DNA of 64,000 bases from Abelmoschus esculentus (GCA_035048815.1 JAUCBN010000005.1:17882517-17946516); one strand, 5' to 3'; counted from the stretch's first letter, positions 36,296 to 48,958 are shown. The notes: generated by a model not told the origin, from the sequence alone. Made by a program: numbers and translations.

Positions 36296-36820
36296 TAATA
36301 AACTTAATTCTTAAATTTATTTTAGTCAATGAAATTTTAAAATATTCAATTATTGACTAAAGTTTAAACTTAGAATATTTTTGTCACTCTTTTGTTAACT
36401 TTTGATGATTATCATTTATTGACGAATGATAAAACTTTTCCAAAATGTGAATGTTAAAAAATTCATCGGTACGAGAGAATCAACGTATTATGAAACGAGC
36501 TTCATATATGGTAGATGAGGGACATCAAAGAGAGAAATAAAAAAATTTTGGGCCGATTTGTGAACTTCGGAGTACTTTTCCATAAAATAGAGGGTGAATT
36601 CAAGTTTAAAGGATTGAGATTAAAAGTCTAGTGAAATTTGGAGCCAGATGACCATCATTTAGTACCGTTTAGTTTAAGAATAATAAAAAATGTTTAATGT
36701 CTAAACTTTAGTGAGTAAATTAAACGATTTGAAATCAAGATGATCAAAATAACTTAGAGTAAAATTTATCGATAACTTAGGTGATTTACCCTAAAATTAT
36801 ATTGTTTCTTGAACATGGCA
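36296..36820. other. AT-rich intergenic DNA
   Basis: No gene or clear repeat is seen. Confidence 0.5.
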
Positions 36821-36829
36821 ATTGACATT

Positions 36830-37338
36830 AAACGAATAGGCAAAAGCAACAAGAAACATATCACATGCCAAGCGAAGAAAGAATCAGCAGAACACTGAAA
36901 CAAACAAAAACAATCCGGTTACAAGCCAACATGAACAACCAGAACAAAGGAATGAAAACAAACCAATAGCATAGAGAAAACATGGGAGATACCAATGGAA
37001 ACACAAGACACTGATCAAAGTTGAGTAAAGACGATGTCAGCAAGCATGCCCATCTAAATGTTGTTCTAGAGGATAGAGTTGCGAAAAGAAACAGCAATAC
37101 ATTCAATGTATTCCTACTTGCAATCTTCACTAGCTTCAGCCCTTCAGTCTTTCAAATGTAATGATCCTCAGCACCAAAATTTGAGATGGTACACTTTTAA
37201 ACCTGGAATTCCATGATCCAGGAATCGAGGAGTAGGAGTCGTCGTGAATTCTGCCTCGATTCTCCACAGAGCTTTTTAGAGAAAGCTCGATTCCATCGTT
37301 GGCATCACTTTGAGGTTCAAGAATAGGAGTAGCAGAAC
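36830..37338 (-). pseudogene. Putative last exon and 3'UTR of a disrupted gene
   Basis: Reading left from the gypsy LTR edge, one minus frame of about 67 codons (about 37338 to 37139, ending TGA) has ordinary coding composition. It includes Ser-rich blocks such as IELSLKSSVENRGRIHDDSY. UTR-like sequence follows. On the other side of the retrotransposon (46410-46692) lie remnants of a CCHC zinc-knuckle gene on the same strand, so this is probably its C-terminal end. The joint between the halves cannot be read with certainty. The product family of this exon was not recognised by itself. Confidence 0.4.
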
Positions 37339-39370
37339 TAGACCCTAGTTTAACCTAATTTCTTATAATAAAAGTTAGGGTTTGCGTTACTAAAACTTGT
37401 TTCACAAGTTAAGGTTTTTATAAAATTAAAATAATATTCGGATAAATTATTAAATAATTAATAATTTAAATATTGAAAATTTAACATTTAAATAACTGAG
37501 TTCAACCCACGAGTTTGATAAACATTATCTGTACAAAAATCCGAAATAAATCTAAAGTCCAAAATTTATTATAAAAAAATAATAAAAATATCCGGAATTA
37601 AACATGATATCAGAGTAACATACGTAGCAGTTTTGAAACTATTCCTCCAAGTACCGTAGCCTAGAACTGAGGATCTGAAACTGAAACTAAGAGGGTGTAA
37701 GTTAGGGAGCCTAGTGTGTCTCTAGTATGCAGATAAACAGAATCACAGAACATAATAATGCAGATGATGTGGTGTATGCATGATATACACCCAACTCCGA
37801 ACACCAATAGAAGAGTAGGTTCCCCTGAACCACTCTAACTCTGTCACACCAACAGAAGTGGAAACTCGACCCGTAGGTGGAGCCAATGAACAAAAGTGGT
37901 ATCTCGACCCGTAGGTGGAGCCATTGATCAAAAGTGAATATATCACTAACTTCCCCGTACATATAATCCAACCAGATACAATGTTATGTGCAAATACAGA
38001 ATCCGAATGCATGCCTTAATATCTAACATGAGGAACGTATGGCAATTTCAGAATCAGAAACGTAATTACAGGATGATGCATCATCATATAGAATTTAACA
38101 GAAACTGCACACACAGAATAACAGAATTAACAGAAGAGAACACACCTGAAGCAAGCTACTCGACGTCAATACTGACGTCTACTGGACTCGGCTCTACCAC
38201 TAGAATGAGCAGGTGTAGAACCTACGAGTAATAGAATATTAGACACACTACTATGCCACTAAACCGGTAATACACTAAACAGAATTAATCGGATACTCAC
38301 GTACGTGTCCCAAATGCTGATGAAAAGGAGGTCGTTCAGGAGGAGGAGGAGGTAGAGGCTCGGGGTCAAAATCCACGTCACCTGAGCCAAACAGAAACTA
38401 TTTCAGAATCCGATATAGATAACTTCCAAATACGCATTCGAAATTAATAGCCCTAAAAATAACACTTCGGATTCGAATTTCGAAAAACAAACCGCGTCAT
38501 CGAACTCAGGACGTCGAAAAACTTAAAGTGGGATTGAGTCGGAAAAATTCAGCGCTAACGCCAGCAACGGTCAATGCTGACGTCAACAGATGACGTAAAT
38601 AGTGACATCAGCCGGGTCGGAGATCGGGTCAATTCGAGTCAAGTTTTTCAGTTCGGGTGGTCAACGGTTTGGGATAGATTTTCCAGGAAAATTCTGGGAA
38701 ATTTCCAGAAATTCCCAAGTTTTCAGATTTCAATTCTTCTCCCCTCTTGATTCGATCTAAAACTGATTAAAACACTCTCCCTTTCATTCGATTCCAACTC
38801 CTTAAAACCAAACGAAAAAGATTTAAACAATAACATCCTCCACCTTAATCCAATCGAAACAAAATAAACTTAATAAACCATAACCCATCAAAAACGAGTG
38901 AAACCGAAATAGAAAGACTCTCCTTATAACATTACCAAACTGAAAAGAGCAAGATTACTGACTGAAACCAACCCAAAAATTCACCAAAACTAAACGAAGG
39001 ATGGATGAAACTTACCAGCATAGATTCAAAAGTAAGCAAGAAGAGGACGAAATTGAGAGAAACAATTCCCACTTGTAATTGAAAATTTAGAAATTAAAAA
39101 AGCAAAGATTTAACAAGAAATTATAATTAAAGGAGAGCATTAATTGAAATAAAGACGGAATCGGGTTTACAGGATAAAGAAGAAACTGTTACAAATGATA
39201 ATTGGTAAATTTACCTGTTAAGGTCTGATCTTTTTAGAACTTAAAAGTAGACCTTCGGATTTCTAGAAATTATAAAGTGGTCACTGAAACCAGAATTTAA
39301 AATCCAAATTTCTAGGGTTCAAAATTTAGGAATTTAAGGTTTTAAATTGGGGGAAAATTGGGGTGTTACA
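37339..39370 (-). repeat. 3' LTR of gypsy element
   Basis: About 2.03 kb. The outer (low-coordinate) end is degraded relative to the 5' copy. It holds a local tandem duplication of a CTCGACCCGTAGGTGGAGCC unit (37866-37922) that the 5' LTR has once. Confidence 0.85.
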
Positions 39371-39390
39371 ACTCTTTCCCCCTTACAGAA
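39371..39390 (-). other. Polypurine tract of gypsy element
   Basis: The minus strand reads GTAAGGGGGAAAGAGT directly before the LTR start TGTAACACC. Confidence 0.75.
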
Positions 39391-39399
39391 ATTTCGTCC

Positions 39400-40760
39400 T
39401 CGAAATTTACCTAGATTAAAGAGATGCGGATACTGGGCTTTGATAACAGATTTGGGCTCCCACGTAGCCTCATCCCTCGATTACGCCAGAGAACCTTAAC
39501 CATCTTAATGGTTTTCCTCCGAAGGACTTTCTGATCCTAAGCAATTATCTCAACGGGTTCCTCTTTATAACACAGATCGGGACGGATCTCAAAATCTTCA
39601 ACTGATAGAACATGAGACGGATCAGCTCGATAGCGTCTCAGTACAGATACATGGAACACAACATGAATACGCTTAAGCTCTGGTGGTAACTCAAGCTGAT
39701 AAGCTGTTGGTCCAACTCGTTAGAGAATACGGTAAGGTTCAATATAATGAGGACTGAGTTTGCCCTTACGGCCAAAACGGAGTACCTTCCTCCACGAAGA
39801 TACTTTCAGGAAAACCTCATCACCAACCTCAAACTCGAGATCATTACGCCTCAAATCCGCATAGGATTTCTGTCTATCAAAAGTGGCCTTAAATCGATCC
39901 CGAATCAACCTGACAGTCTCCTCAGCCTCATACACAATATCAGGTCCCAATAACTGGTGCTCATTAAGCTCAGTCCAACCAATATGGGTGCGAAACTTAC
40001 GCTCATACAAAGCCTCATAAGGTGTCATCTTAATACTGGCTTGATAACTGTTATTATATGCAAACTCTGCAAGCGGTAGGAAATCCTCATAACTGCCTCT
40101 AAAATCCAGAATACGTCCTCTCAACATATCCTCAAGGATCTGAATCACTCACTCAGACTGACCATCTGTCTGAGGGTGATAGGCAGTGTTGAAGTTTAAC
40201 CGAGTACCCAAAGCAGAATATAGAAAACTCCAAAACTTAGATTTAAACATCGGATCCCGGTCAGATATAATAGATAGAGGCACTCTATGTAACCGAACAA
40301 TCTCAGAGATGTACAATCGGGCTAACTTACTCAGAGGGTAAGTAGTTCTGACTGGAATGAAGTGCACAAACTTAGTCAACCAATCAACGATGACCCAAAC
40401 AGAATCATTCTTTGACGAAGTCAAAGGTAAACCACTGACAAAATCTATAGTCACACACTCCCATTTCTACTGAGGAATCTCAATATGCTGAAGAAGCCCA
40501 GACGGACGTTGATGCTCCGCTTTAACTTTCTGACAAGTCAAGAACTTAGATACAAAACTAACAACGTCTCGCTTAAGACACTTCCACCAATACTTCTCCC
40601 ATAGATTATTATACATCTTATCACCACCAGGATGCATAGAATATAAACTATCATGAGCCTCCCGAAGAATAACTTTTTTAACTTAGAGTTCCTTGGAACA
40701 CAGTATCGACCTCGGAAACATAAAACCCTATCCTGATCAATAGAGAAATCTTGAGGTGTT
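39400..40760 (-). pseudogene. Gypsy integrase, interrupted
   Basis: The catalytic core (about 40454-40149) has DFVSGLP, VIVDWLTKFVHFIP, SDRDPMF and AYHPQTDGQSE. After a stop, the C-terminal part (40148-39720) has ILDFRGSYEDFLPLAEFAYN, TPYEALYERK and the GDEVFLKVSSW segment. The last part up to about 39400 is frame-shifted. Confidence 0.85.
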
Positions 40761-41350
40761 CACTCTTTGACCTCCGCAATACGGTGAGCCAAGAAAGGAT
40801 CATTGAGTTGTTCAGCTTGAATATTAGATATCAGAGTAGGAACAACACTGAGCTCTATCAACAAACTGTCATCCTCAAACAAACTCATCCGAGCAAACAA
40901 ATCTCTCAGATCTGAAATGGCGTTGCAACTTAAAGCATCCGCAATGACACTAGCCTTACCAAGATGATAATCAATCTCACAGTCATAATATTTCAAAAGC
41001 TCTAACCAACGTCGTTATCTCAGATTAAGCACCTTCTGAGTGAGAATGTATTTCAAACTCTTATAATCTGTGAAGATATAACACTTCTCTCCATAGAGAT
41101 AGTGTCCTCAAATTTTTAGAGCAAAGATCATTGTCGCAAACTCCAGATCGTAGGTCGGATAGTTACACTCATGCGGCTTTAACTGACGAGAAGCATAAGC
41201 CACTACCTTCCCATCCTGAATCAAAACATAACCCAAACCGGTATACGAGGCATCACTGTAAACTGTACAGGGTTTCCCCGACTTTGGCTTATGTCAGAAT
41301 TGGTGCTTGTGTCAAAACAGTTTTGAGTTTCTCAAATCTCACATGTTGAG
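40760..41350 (-). pseudogene. Gypsy RNase H, interrupted
   Basis: The minus strand shows a YSDASYTGLGYVL start, a HECNYPTYDLE segment, FTDYKSLKYI and an IDYHLGKASVIADALS end. Several stops occur between them. Confidence 0.8.
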
Positions 41351-41399
41351 CCTCAAACTAGGTAAACAGAACATCTTTCCTCAGAAGCTTAGTTAACGG

Positions 41400-42240
41400 G
41401 GTGACTATAGAAGAAAAGCTCTATACAAATCTCCGATAATAACCAGCCAATTCCAGAAAACTACAGACCTCTGCCACATTCTTAGGTTACTTTCATTCTA
41501 TAACAGCCTCAATTTTCTTCGGGTCAACCTGGATACCCTTAGCTGAAACAACATGACCCAGAAATACAACCTCAGATAGCCAGAACTCACATTTGCTGAA
41601 TTTAGTATAGAGCTGTTTCTCTCTCAAAATCTGTAACACAATACGGAGATGTTGCTCATGCTTCTCCTCAGATTTAGAATATACCAGGATATCATCAATA
41701 AAGCCTACCATAAACTGATCCAGATAAGGTCAAAACACCCTATTCATCATGTTCATAAATATCGTAGGGGCATTCGTAAGACTGAAAGGCATTACCAAGA
41801 ACTCGTAGTGACCATAATGAGTCTGGAAAGCTGTTTTCAACACATCAGAATCCTTAACCTTGGTAATAACCAGATCTCAGGTTTATCTTAGAGAATACAA
41901 AAGCTCCTCAGAACTGGTCAAACAGGTCATCGATACGGGGAAGAGGGTACTTATTCTTGATGGTTAACTTGTTTAACTTCCGGTAATCAATGCACAGACG
42001 TAGAGACACATCGTTCTTCTTAACAAACAGAACCAGAGCTCCCCACGGAGAAACACTGGTCGAATAAAACCTCTATCTAGAAGTTCATGTAACTGAACCT
42101 TAAGCTCCTTCGGAGCCATCCAATACGGTGCCATAGACACTGGAGTAGTCCTCGGATATAACTCAATACCAAACTCTACCTCCTCTCGCTTAAGGGGTAC
42201 TCCCGATAATTCTTTTAGAAAAAATCTGGAAAATCGCACA
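41400..42240 (-). pseudogene. Gypsy reverse transcriptase, interrupted
   Basis: The N-terminal part (42239-41973) has GVPLKREEVEFGIELYPRT and MAPKELKVQLHELLDRGFIRP. The catalytic box FIDDILVYSKSEEKHEQHL and FSKCEFWL..VVFLGHVVS lie at 41711-41493. The middle is frame-shifted. Confidence 0.85.
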
Positions 42241-43740
42241 CAACTCGGATCTTATTCATCCTAAAATCAGATTGTCTCGGGTCAAGGATATAGGCAAGAT
42301 AGGCCACGGATCCTTTCATGATCATTTTTTCAGCTTTCAAAGCAGAAATAAGATTAGACAAATAACCTCTACGCTCACCGATAAGAGTTACCTCACGATC
42401 ACCGAAAGTCCTCAGAGTTACCCTCTTACGCTCACAATCCAGAGTAACAAGGTGAGCTGAAAATCAATCCATCCCCGGAATCAGATCAAAATCCTCAAAA
42501 GGTAACTCCATTAGATTAGCAGGAAAGATTTCCGCTTGAACCTCAAGAAGACAATCTTTATAAACTCTAGTAACCTCCACAGGTTACATACAGGGCTATA
42601 AACATAAACAGAACTACCGGTATCCTCTACAAGAATTCCCAAGTATCCCGATATAGAGCTAGAAATATATGACTGTGTCGACCCATTATCTTACAATGCG
42701 TAAAAGGAAATAGCATGTACAGAAAAAGTACCGACAATGATGTCTGGCTCATCCCGGTCCTCATGCCTCCTCCTAGTATAAACCAACCCGGACTGAGATC
42801 CTCCTAATTTAGAAAATCCTCTGAACTGACTAGGTCTGCCTCTACTACCAATACCAGATGCGACAGGTCTACCCTGACCTCTTCCCCCAACAGGGGTCTA
42901 AACTGATGCCTAGATTGCCTTGGTGCATAACCAGACTGTGGTGACATTAGACAATCCTTGAGACTGTGATCATATCAACCACAATGGAAACATGTTCCAC
43001 TCTGCATACGACACTCTCCTGAGTGCCACTTCTTACAGAACTAACACTAAGGCAAGGCTCGCGTACTAGTGGATCCCGCTTCACTAGCAGTAATAACAAC
43101 AGACGCTGTTGGTCTAGCCCATACAGAACTCTGGGGCTCAAACTCATCACGGCCCCTCTTCCGGGACTGAAAACCCTGACTGTGCTGTACAAATACTGCA
43201 GATTGTCGTCTAGATCTATCATGACCCTAGGACTCCAACTGAACCCTCAAAATCTCGTTACGCTCAGTCGCCCTGGCACGCTGAGTGATCATCTTATACT
43301 CTGTGTTGTGGTGGGTGGCAACTGCAATCTTTAACGGTATCCGAAGTCTCTTTAAAAGGTGATCACACTTTTTTTTCTCAATCGAAATAATTCCCGAAGC
43401 ATACTGGAGCAGTCGCAGAAATCTATCTCATAGTCGTTAACAGTCATATCATTCTGTTGAAGGTTCAGAAAGTCCTCTCGGCACTTAGTCAAATACTTAG
43501 GTCCCACATATTTGTCCTCAAAAGCCTACCTGAAAAACTCCCAACTGATCTTATCCGAAGCAGTCACTCTCTCCTCGACCTCACACCAGTTCAGGGCTTC
43601 ACCCTTAATCAACGATATAACTGCCCTCAGTTTCTTATATGAAGGATACTCCATCTCCACAAAAAGACGCTGAAGCTTCTTCAGCCAGTACTCTGCATCA
43701 GCTGGGTCTGTATCGGTCTTATCATCAAACATAGTCATCC
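42240..43740 (-). pseudogene. Gypsy gag and protease region, decayed
   Basis: A Gag segment (43738-43526) reads DAEYWLKKLQRLFVEM and IKGEALNWCEVEERV. A CCHC knuckle with a stop inside it lies near 43010-42950 (C-F-H-C..H..C). Protease is expected at about 42900-42400 but only traces are visible. Confidence 0.7.
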
Positions 43741-44250
43741 AGCAGCCAAAAATTCCGTAGATATGGGTTTCCTAGAATCCTCATTCTAGCGAAGATAACG
43801 GAGCAGCTCTCTACATCGCCACAGAATCCAATCCGACAGTCTCACTGTCTCCAAAAGCATACAATCCCTCACTCTGGACTGGCTGGTTAACCTCGACTTG
43901 CTGAGCCTCGGTCTGAATCTTAGGTTGATCCTTCTTTCCTATATCTTGGGCTAAACTCTAATCCTGTGGCGGGTCCACAGGAGGGCGGGACATCACTAGC
44001 AGATCCAACAGAACGACCTCAGCCTCAACCTTTCCCAATTGCTAAACGTGTACTTCTACGCGGTAGAATAATAGTAAATCTATAGAAGGACAGACAAATC
44101 CTACATTAGAACTGGTACTTGGATTATTATTCAAAATATTTCAGAGAATTTCAAAAATGAGTCAAAACGAGAATCTGGATTTTCAAATAAGATTGATAAC
44201 ATCATTTTTAGATCAAAAATCATTTTGGACCTCACAGTCCGAGGGTTGAA
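43741..44250 (-). other. Gypsy 5' untranslated / gag-start region
   Basis: Lies between the primer site and the recognisable Gag. No intact ORF. Confidence 0.5.
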
Positions 44251-44266
44251 CCTGGCTCTGATACCA
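44251..44266 (-). other. Primer binding site of gypsy element
   Basis: The minus strand reads TGGTATCAGAGCCAGG five bases after the LTR end (..GGGGTTACA). tRNA-iMet type. Confidence 0.85.
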
Positions 44267-44271
44267 TTAAA

Positions 44272-46408
44272 TGTAACCCCTAAAATTAACCTAATTTTTT
44301 AGATTAAAAGTTAATATTTACATTAATAAAACATGTTTCACAATTTAGGCTTTTTATAAAATTAAAATAATATTTGGATAAATTATTAAATAATTAATAA
44401 TTTAAATACTGAAAATTTAACATTTAAATAACTAAGTTCAACCCACGAGTTTGATAAACATTAACTGTAAAGAAATCCGAAATAAATCCAAAGTCCAAAG
44501 TTTATTACAAAATAATAATAAAAATATCTAGAATTAAACATGATATTAGAGTAACATACGTAGTAGTTTTGAAAATATTCCCTCAATTAACGTAGCCTAG
44601 GACTAAGGATCTGAAACAGAAACTGAGAGGGTGTAAGCTAGAGAGCCTAGTGTGTCTCTAGTGTGCAGATAAATAGAATCATAGAACAGAGTAATGCAGA
44701 TGATATAGTGTATGCATGGTATACACCCAACTCCGAACACCAACAGAAGAGTAGGTTCCCCTGAACCACTCTAACTCTATCACACCAACAGAAGTGAAAA
44801 CTTGACCCGTAGGTGGAGCTATTGATCAGAAGTGAATATATCACTAACTTCCCCGTACATATAATCCAACCAGATGCAATGTTATGTGTAAATACAGAAT
44901 CAGAATGTATGCCTTAATATCTAACATGAGGCATGCATGGCAATTTCAGAATCAGAAACGTAATTACAGGATGATGCATGATCATACAGAATTTAATAGA
45001 AACTATACACACAGAATAATAGAATTGACAGAAGAGAACACACCTGAAACAAGCTGCTTAACGTCAATATTGACGTCTACTGGACTCGGCTCTACCACTA
45101 GAATGAGCAGGTGTAGAACCTACGAGTAACAGAATATTAGACACAGTACTATGTCACTAAACCGGTAATACACTAAACATAAGTAACCAAATACTCACAT
45201 GCGTGTCCCGAATGATGATGAACAAGATGTCGTTAAGGAGAAGGAGGAAGTAGATACTCGGGGTCATAATCCACGTCACCTGAACCAAATAAAAACTATT
45301 TTAGAATCCGATATAGATAACTTCCAGATACGCATTCAAAATTAATAGCCCTAAAAATAACACTTCGGATTCGAATTTCAAAAAACAAACCGCGCCATCG
45401 AACTCAGGACGTTGAAAAACATAAAGTGAGACCGGGTCGGAAAAAGGTAACACTGGCGTCATCATCGGTCAACGTTGACGTCAGCAACAGTCAACAGTGA
45501 TATCAGCAGATAACGTAAACAGTGACGTTAGTGATGATTTCAGTAGTGATGTCAGTCGGGTCGGTTCGAGTCAAGTTTTTCGGGTCGGACGTTAAAAAAC
45601 ATAAAGTGAGACCGGTCAAAAAAGTTAATGTTGACGTCAGCATCGGTCAATGCTGACGTCAGCATCGGTCAATGCTGACGTCATCCCGATCAGATATCGA
45701 GTTAGTTTGGGTCGGGTTTTTCGGGTTGGGTGGTCAACGAGTCGGGACAAATTTTTTAGGAAAATCTTGGAAATTTTCCAAAATTCCCATGTTTTCAGAT
45801 TTTGATTCTTCTCCCCTTTCATTCGATTCCAACTTCTTAAAACCAAACGAAAAAGATTTAAACAACAACATCCCCCACCTTAATCCAATCGAAACAAAAT
45901 AAACTTAATAAACCATAAACCCATCAAAAACGAGTGAAACCGAAATAAAAAGACTCTCCTAATAACATTACCGAATTGAAAAAGAGCAAGATTACTGACT
46001 GAAACCAACCCAAAACTTCACCAAAACTAAACAAAGGGTGGAAGGAACTTATCAACACATATTCAAAAGTAAGCAAAAAGAGGACGAAATTGAGAGAAAG
46101 AATTCCCAATTGTAATTAAAAATTTAAAAATTAAAAAAGTAAAGATTTAACCGGGAATTATAATTAAAAGAGAGCATTAATTGAAATAAAGACTGAATCG
46201 GGTTCACAAGATGAAGAAGAAACTGTTACCAATGAAAATTGGTAAAATTACCCGTTGAGGGTCTGATTTTTTCAGAACTTAAAAGTAGACCTTTGGATTT
46301 CCAGAAATTACAAAGTGGTCAATGAAATCAGAATTTAAAAGCCATATTTATAGGATTCAAAATTTAGGGATTTAGGATTTTAAATTGGGGAAAAAATGGG
46401 GTGTTACA
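44272..46408 (-). repeat. 5' LTR of gypsy element
   Basis: About 2.14 kb with inverted TGTAACACCCC / GGGGTTACA ends. Longer than the 3' LTR because of local duplications at 45400-45690, a region rich in TGACGTCA. Confidence 0.85.
45400..45690 (-). repeat. TGACGTCA cluster in gypsy 5' LTR
   Basis: Perfect TGACGTCA at 45476-45483, 45632-45639, 45654-45661 and 45676-45683. A 22-bp unit (TGACGTCAGCATCGGTCAATGC) is tandem at 45632-45675, and the GACGTT..AAACATAAAGTGAGACCGG segment occurs twice. This octamer is a classic plant/animal bZIP site. Confidence 0.8.
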
Positions 46409-46409
46409 C

Positions 46410-46692
46410 TTTTCTAGTCCTAGTATGCTGCATAAGGGGGAAGAAACTCTTTTCATCGTTTTGATGTGCTGATTATAATGAATAGTTTCTCTGTATTAGT
46501 TTTTCTTTACACCTATGACTAAGCAAACAAGGAAGGGACACACACATATGGTGAAATAAACTTGAGTTCTTCAAAACAGACCTCCCTAGGGAGAGCGCAC
46601 ATTCGTGCAAAATGACCTTCTTCTCTGCACCTGTAGCATAAAGCAGTAGGAGATTTTGAACCCGGAATAGCTTTGGGACACTTTTTACAATC
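46410..46692 (-). pseudogene. CCHC zinc-knuckle gene fragment, disrupted
   Basis: A minus-strand exon starts at 46692 after a TATACTAG acceptor and reads DCKKCPKAIPGSKSPTALCY then RCREEGHFARMCALPRE. It has a clear C-x2-C-x4-H-x4-C knuckle (CYRCREEGHFARMC), as in plant zinc-knuckle (nucleic-acid-binding) proteins. A donor GAG|GTCTGT lies at 46582. A further exon-like piece (about 46468-46410, after ATAATCAG) runs straight into the gypsy LTR. Upstream exons were not found. The gene is therefore probably broken by the retrotransposon. Confidence 0.55.
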
Positions 46693-46699
46693 CTAGTAT

Positions 46700-47228
46700 A
46701 GTAGTCACAGTAAGTTACAGTGATTCTAACACAGGCATAAACCAAGCCAACAGGCGGCACTATTGTTGCACGTTTTAAGTGATTTGCTACAAGTATAAGT
46801 GTACACATCCAAATTATAGTATAGATAGTTATTGTCTCCACAGAGATTGGTGTTTTTTTTGGAATCTAATTTCTTGCACGAAAAATAAAAACATAAATTA
46901 TAGAACCAATAATTAAATAAAATAATAATCAATAAAGTAAAATAATAAAACCAACAATTAAAGTAAATTAGAATAATCAATAAGAGATGAGGCTGAATTA
47001 TACTGAATTATAGAACCATCAAATATGATTCTAACACAAGATAAACCAAGCCATAAATAGGTGGCAATATCTCTCCCTCCTCTTCCCTCCCCTCCGGTAG
47101 ACATCGTTGAGATTAAATAATATAGCTTGGGGTTGGTTATGATCACGAACGAAGTTAAGATTTAAGATTAGAGGTAAAACATGAATAATTAAAAGTGAGA
47201 GAAATTCATAAATAGATTAATTTTTTAA
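46700..47228. other. Intergenic or intron DNA
   Basis: No firm exon. A segment ATTCTAACACA..TAAACCAAGCC occurs twice (about 46724-46752 and 47030-47055). Confidence 0.4.
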
Positions 47229-47237
47229 AAAATTTAA

Positions 47238-48006
47238 GGGTAAATTACACAGATAATTGTCATGCTATGGGGTTAGTATCGAAATGACCATTATACTTTA
47301 AAATGCGTCAAATACACCAGTCAAGTATTAAAATGATATCAATATATCCATCGACCGTTAAAAATTAACAGACTATTAACGTGATCATTAAAAATAAATT
47401 AGAATAATTACACATTTACTCCTTGTTATCCATATATTTTTATAATTGAGTCCTAATTTTATTATAATAAAATAAAAAAATTATTTAATTAGGTGGTGAC
47501 ATGGAAGACATTATTTATATATATATATATATATTTAATTTATTAAATTTATTTTTCTCCTCTAGTTAGTGGTCATTTTTCTCCTCTAATAGTAAATATA
47601 TATGTTATAGGGATTTTTATCACAAGATTTACTTTGGTTTAGTGATTTTGTTGTTGGGTGTTTTTGTTTGAGGTCTTAGATTCAAATCCCCTTGGTTGCT
47701 AAGTATCAGATTTTACATTTTGTCCTTCAATTAGGAGATTGACACGTTTCACCGCCTAATTAAATAATTTTATTATTTTATTATAATAAAATTAAGATTA
47801 AATTATAAAAATGTATAGATAATAGGAAGTAAATATGTAATTATTCTAATTTATTTTTAACGGCCATGTCAGCAATCCGTTAGTTTTTAATGGTCGGTGG
47901 CTATATTAATACCATTTATAGTTGACTGGTGTATTTGACGCGTTTTAAAGTATGACGGTATTTCGATACCAACTTCATAGTAGATGATTATCCGTGTAAT
48001 TTACCC
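47238..48006. mobile_element. Mutator-like MITE, exact 9-bp target duplication
   Basis: Terminal repeats GGGTAAATTACACAGATAAT and its inverse; arms about 300 bp. Flanked by AAAATTTAA at 47229-47237 and 48007-48015. Same family as the fold-back at 54580-56257 (shared GGGGTTAGTATCGA and TTATTATAATAAAAT blocks). No ORF. Confidence 0.85.
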
Positions 48007-48291
48007 AAAATTTAAATAAAAAGATAAATGTAAAAGATTCCTTGGGAACGATTGTTCTTTCCACCTCATTCACCTCCACGTCAGTAGTTCGTTAGTTTTT
48101 AATGATCGGCGGCTATATTGATACCACTTATATTTGACTAGTGTATTTGATGCGTTTTAAAGTATGGTGGTTATTTCGATACCAACTCTATAGTATGATT
48201 ACTATCCGTATAATTTACCCAAAATTTAAATAAAAAGATAAATATAAAAGATTCCTGGGAACGATTGTTCTTCCCACCTCATTCACCTCTG
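47868..48291. repeat. 212-bp tandem duplication across MITE end and flank
   Basis: Unit 47868-48079 is repeated at 48080-48291. It includes the right part of the MITE, its target duplication and about 65 bp of host flank, so the duplication came after the insertion. Confidence 0.8.
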
Positions 48292-48372
48292 TCATTGGTT
48301 ATGATCGAGAGTTATGACTGAGAACATGAAAAAATAGTACAAGGATGTTTGAAGGTAGTGGAAAGAGACTAA

Positions 48373-48955
48373 GGGTGTGTTTTTGGGTGTATTTCACAAC
48401 CTAAAAACACTTTTTTAAGTGTTTTTATTAAATTTTAGTTGTTTTTGGTTGTTTTTCAAATTAGCTTTTTCACTCAAACTCAAAAGCTAAAATTGATGAT
48501 TTTTGTGTTGGAAAAGCTAGTTTGCAAAGTAAAATTATTTTTTTACTCTTATAATATATTGATAAAATAATGTCTATACATATATAATTATAAATTAATA
48601 TATATTTTTATAATATTTATATTAAAAATAAAATTATTTATTTATAATTTATAATTATTATGTTCGTATATAATCTAAAATATAGTTTATACTTCTAAAT
48701 TAAATTTTAAAAAAATTAAAATTTTCATTATAGGTTAAATTGATTTATTTAATAAATCGTAATATTAACGAATTTGAACATCATTCAAGTTCACGTATAT
48801 CTTACATCATGTTTAAAATAGACATTTTATATTCTCAAAATCACTTTTTGACATTAATGACAAACACTACCTAACTTTCTAAAATCACTTTTTCTACTAC
48901 ACTTTTAAAATCACTTTTTTCAACTGCACTTTTAAAAGCAATGCCAAACTAAGCC
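48373..48955. mobile_element. Tourist-like (PIF/Harbinger) MITE
   Basis: Ends GGGTGTGTTTTTGGG and the inverse of GGCTTAGTTTGGCATTG are flanked by TAA on both sides (48370-48372 and 48956-48958), the 3-bp target of this superfamily. No ORF inside. Confidence 0.65.
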
Positions 48956-48958
48956 TAA

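Larger units (their letters stand above)
37339..46408 (-). mobile_element. Ty3/gypsy retrotransposon (chromovirus, Tekay/Del-like)
   Basis: On the minus strand: 5' LTR 44272-46408, tRNA-Met-type primer site, gag, RT, RNase H and integrase, then a purine tract and 3' LTR 37339-39370. RT before integrase defines Ty3/gypsy. Long LTRs starting TGTAACACCCC and a pol end with a GAGGACGAAATTT-type motif fit the Tekay/Del chromovirus branch. All coding parts have stops and frame changes. A target duplication could not be shown because the 3' LTR outer end is altered. Confidence 0.9.

Noticed and set aside
36861..37130. 89-codon minus-strand frame rich in hydrophobic residues
   Set aside because: Lies in the UTR-like sequence after the putative last exon; composition of T-rich UTR, not a convincing membrane protein.
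46958..47146. Minus-strand frame starting MSTGGEGRGGRD
   Set aside because: Could be a first exon of the zinc-knuckle gene, but no donor, no family match and part of it repeats nearby; not supported.
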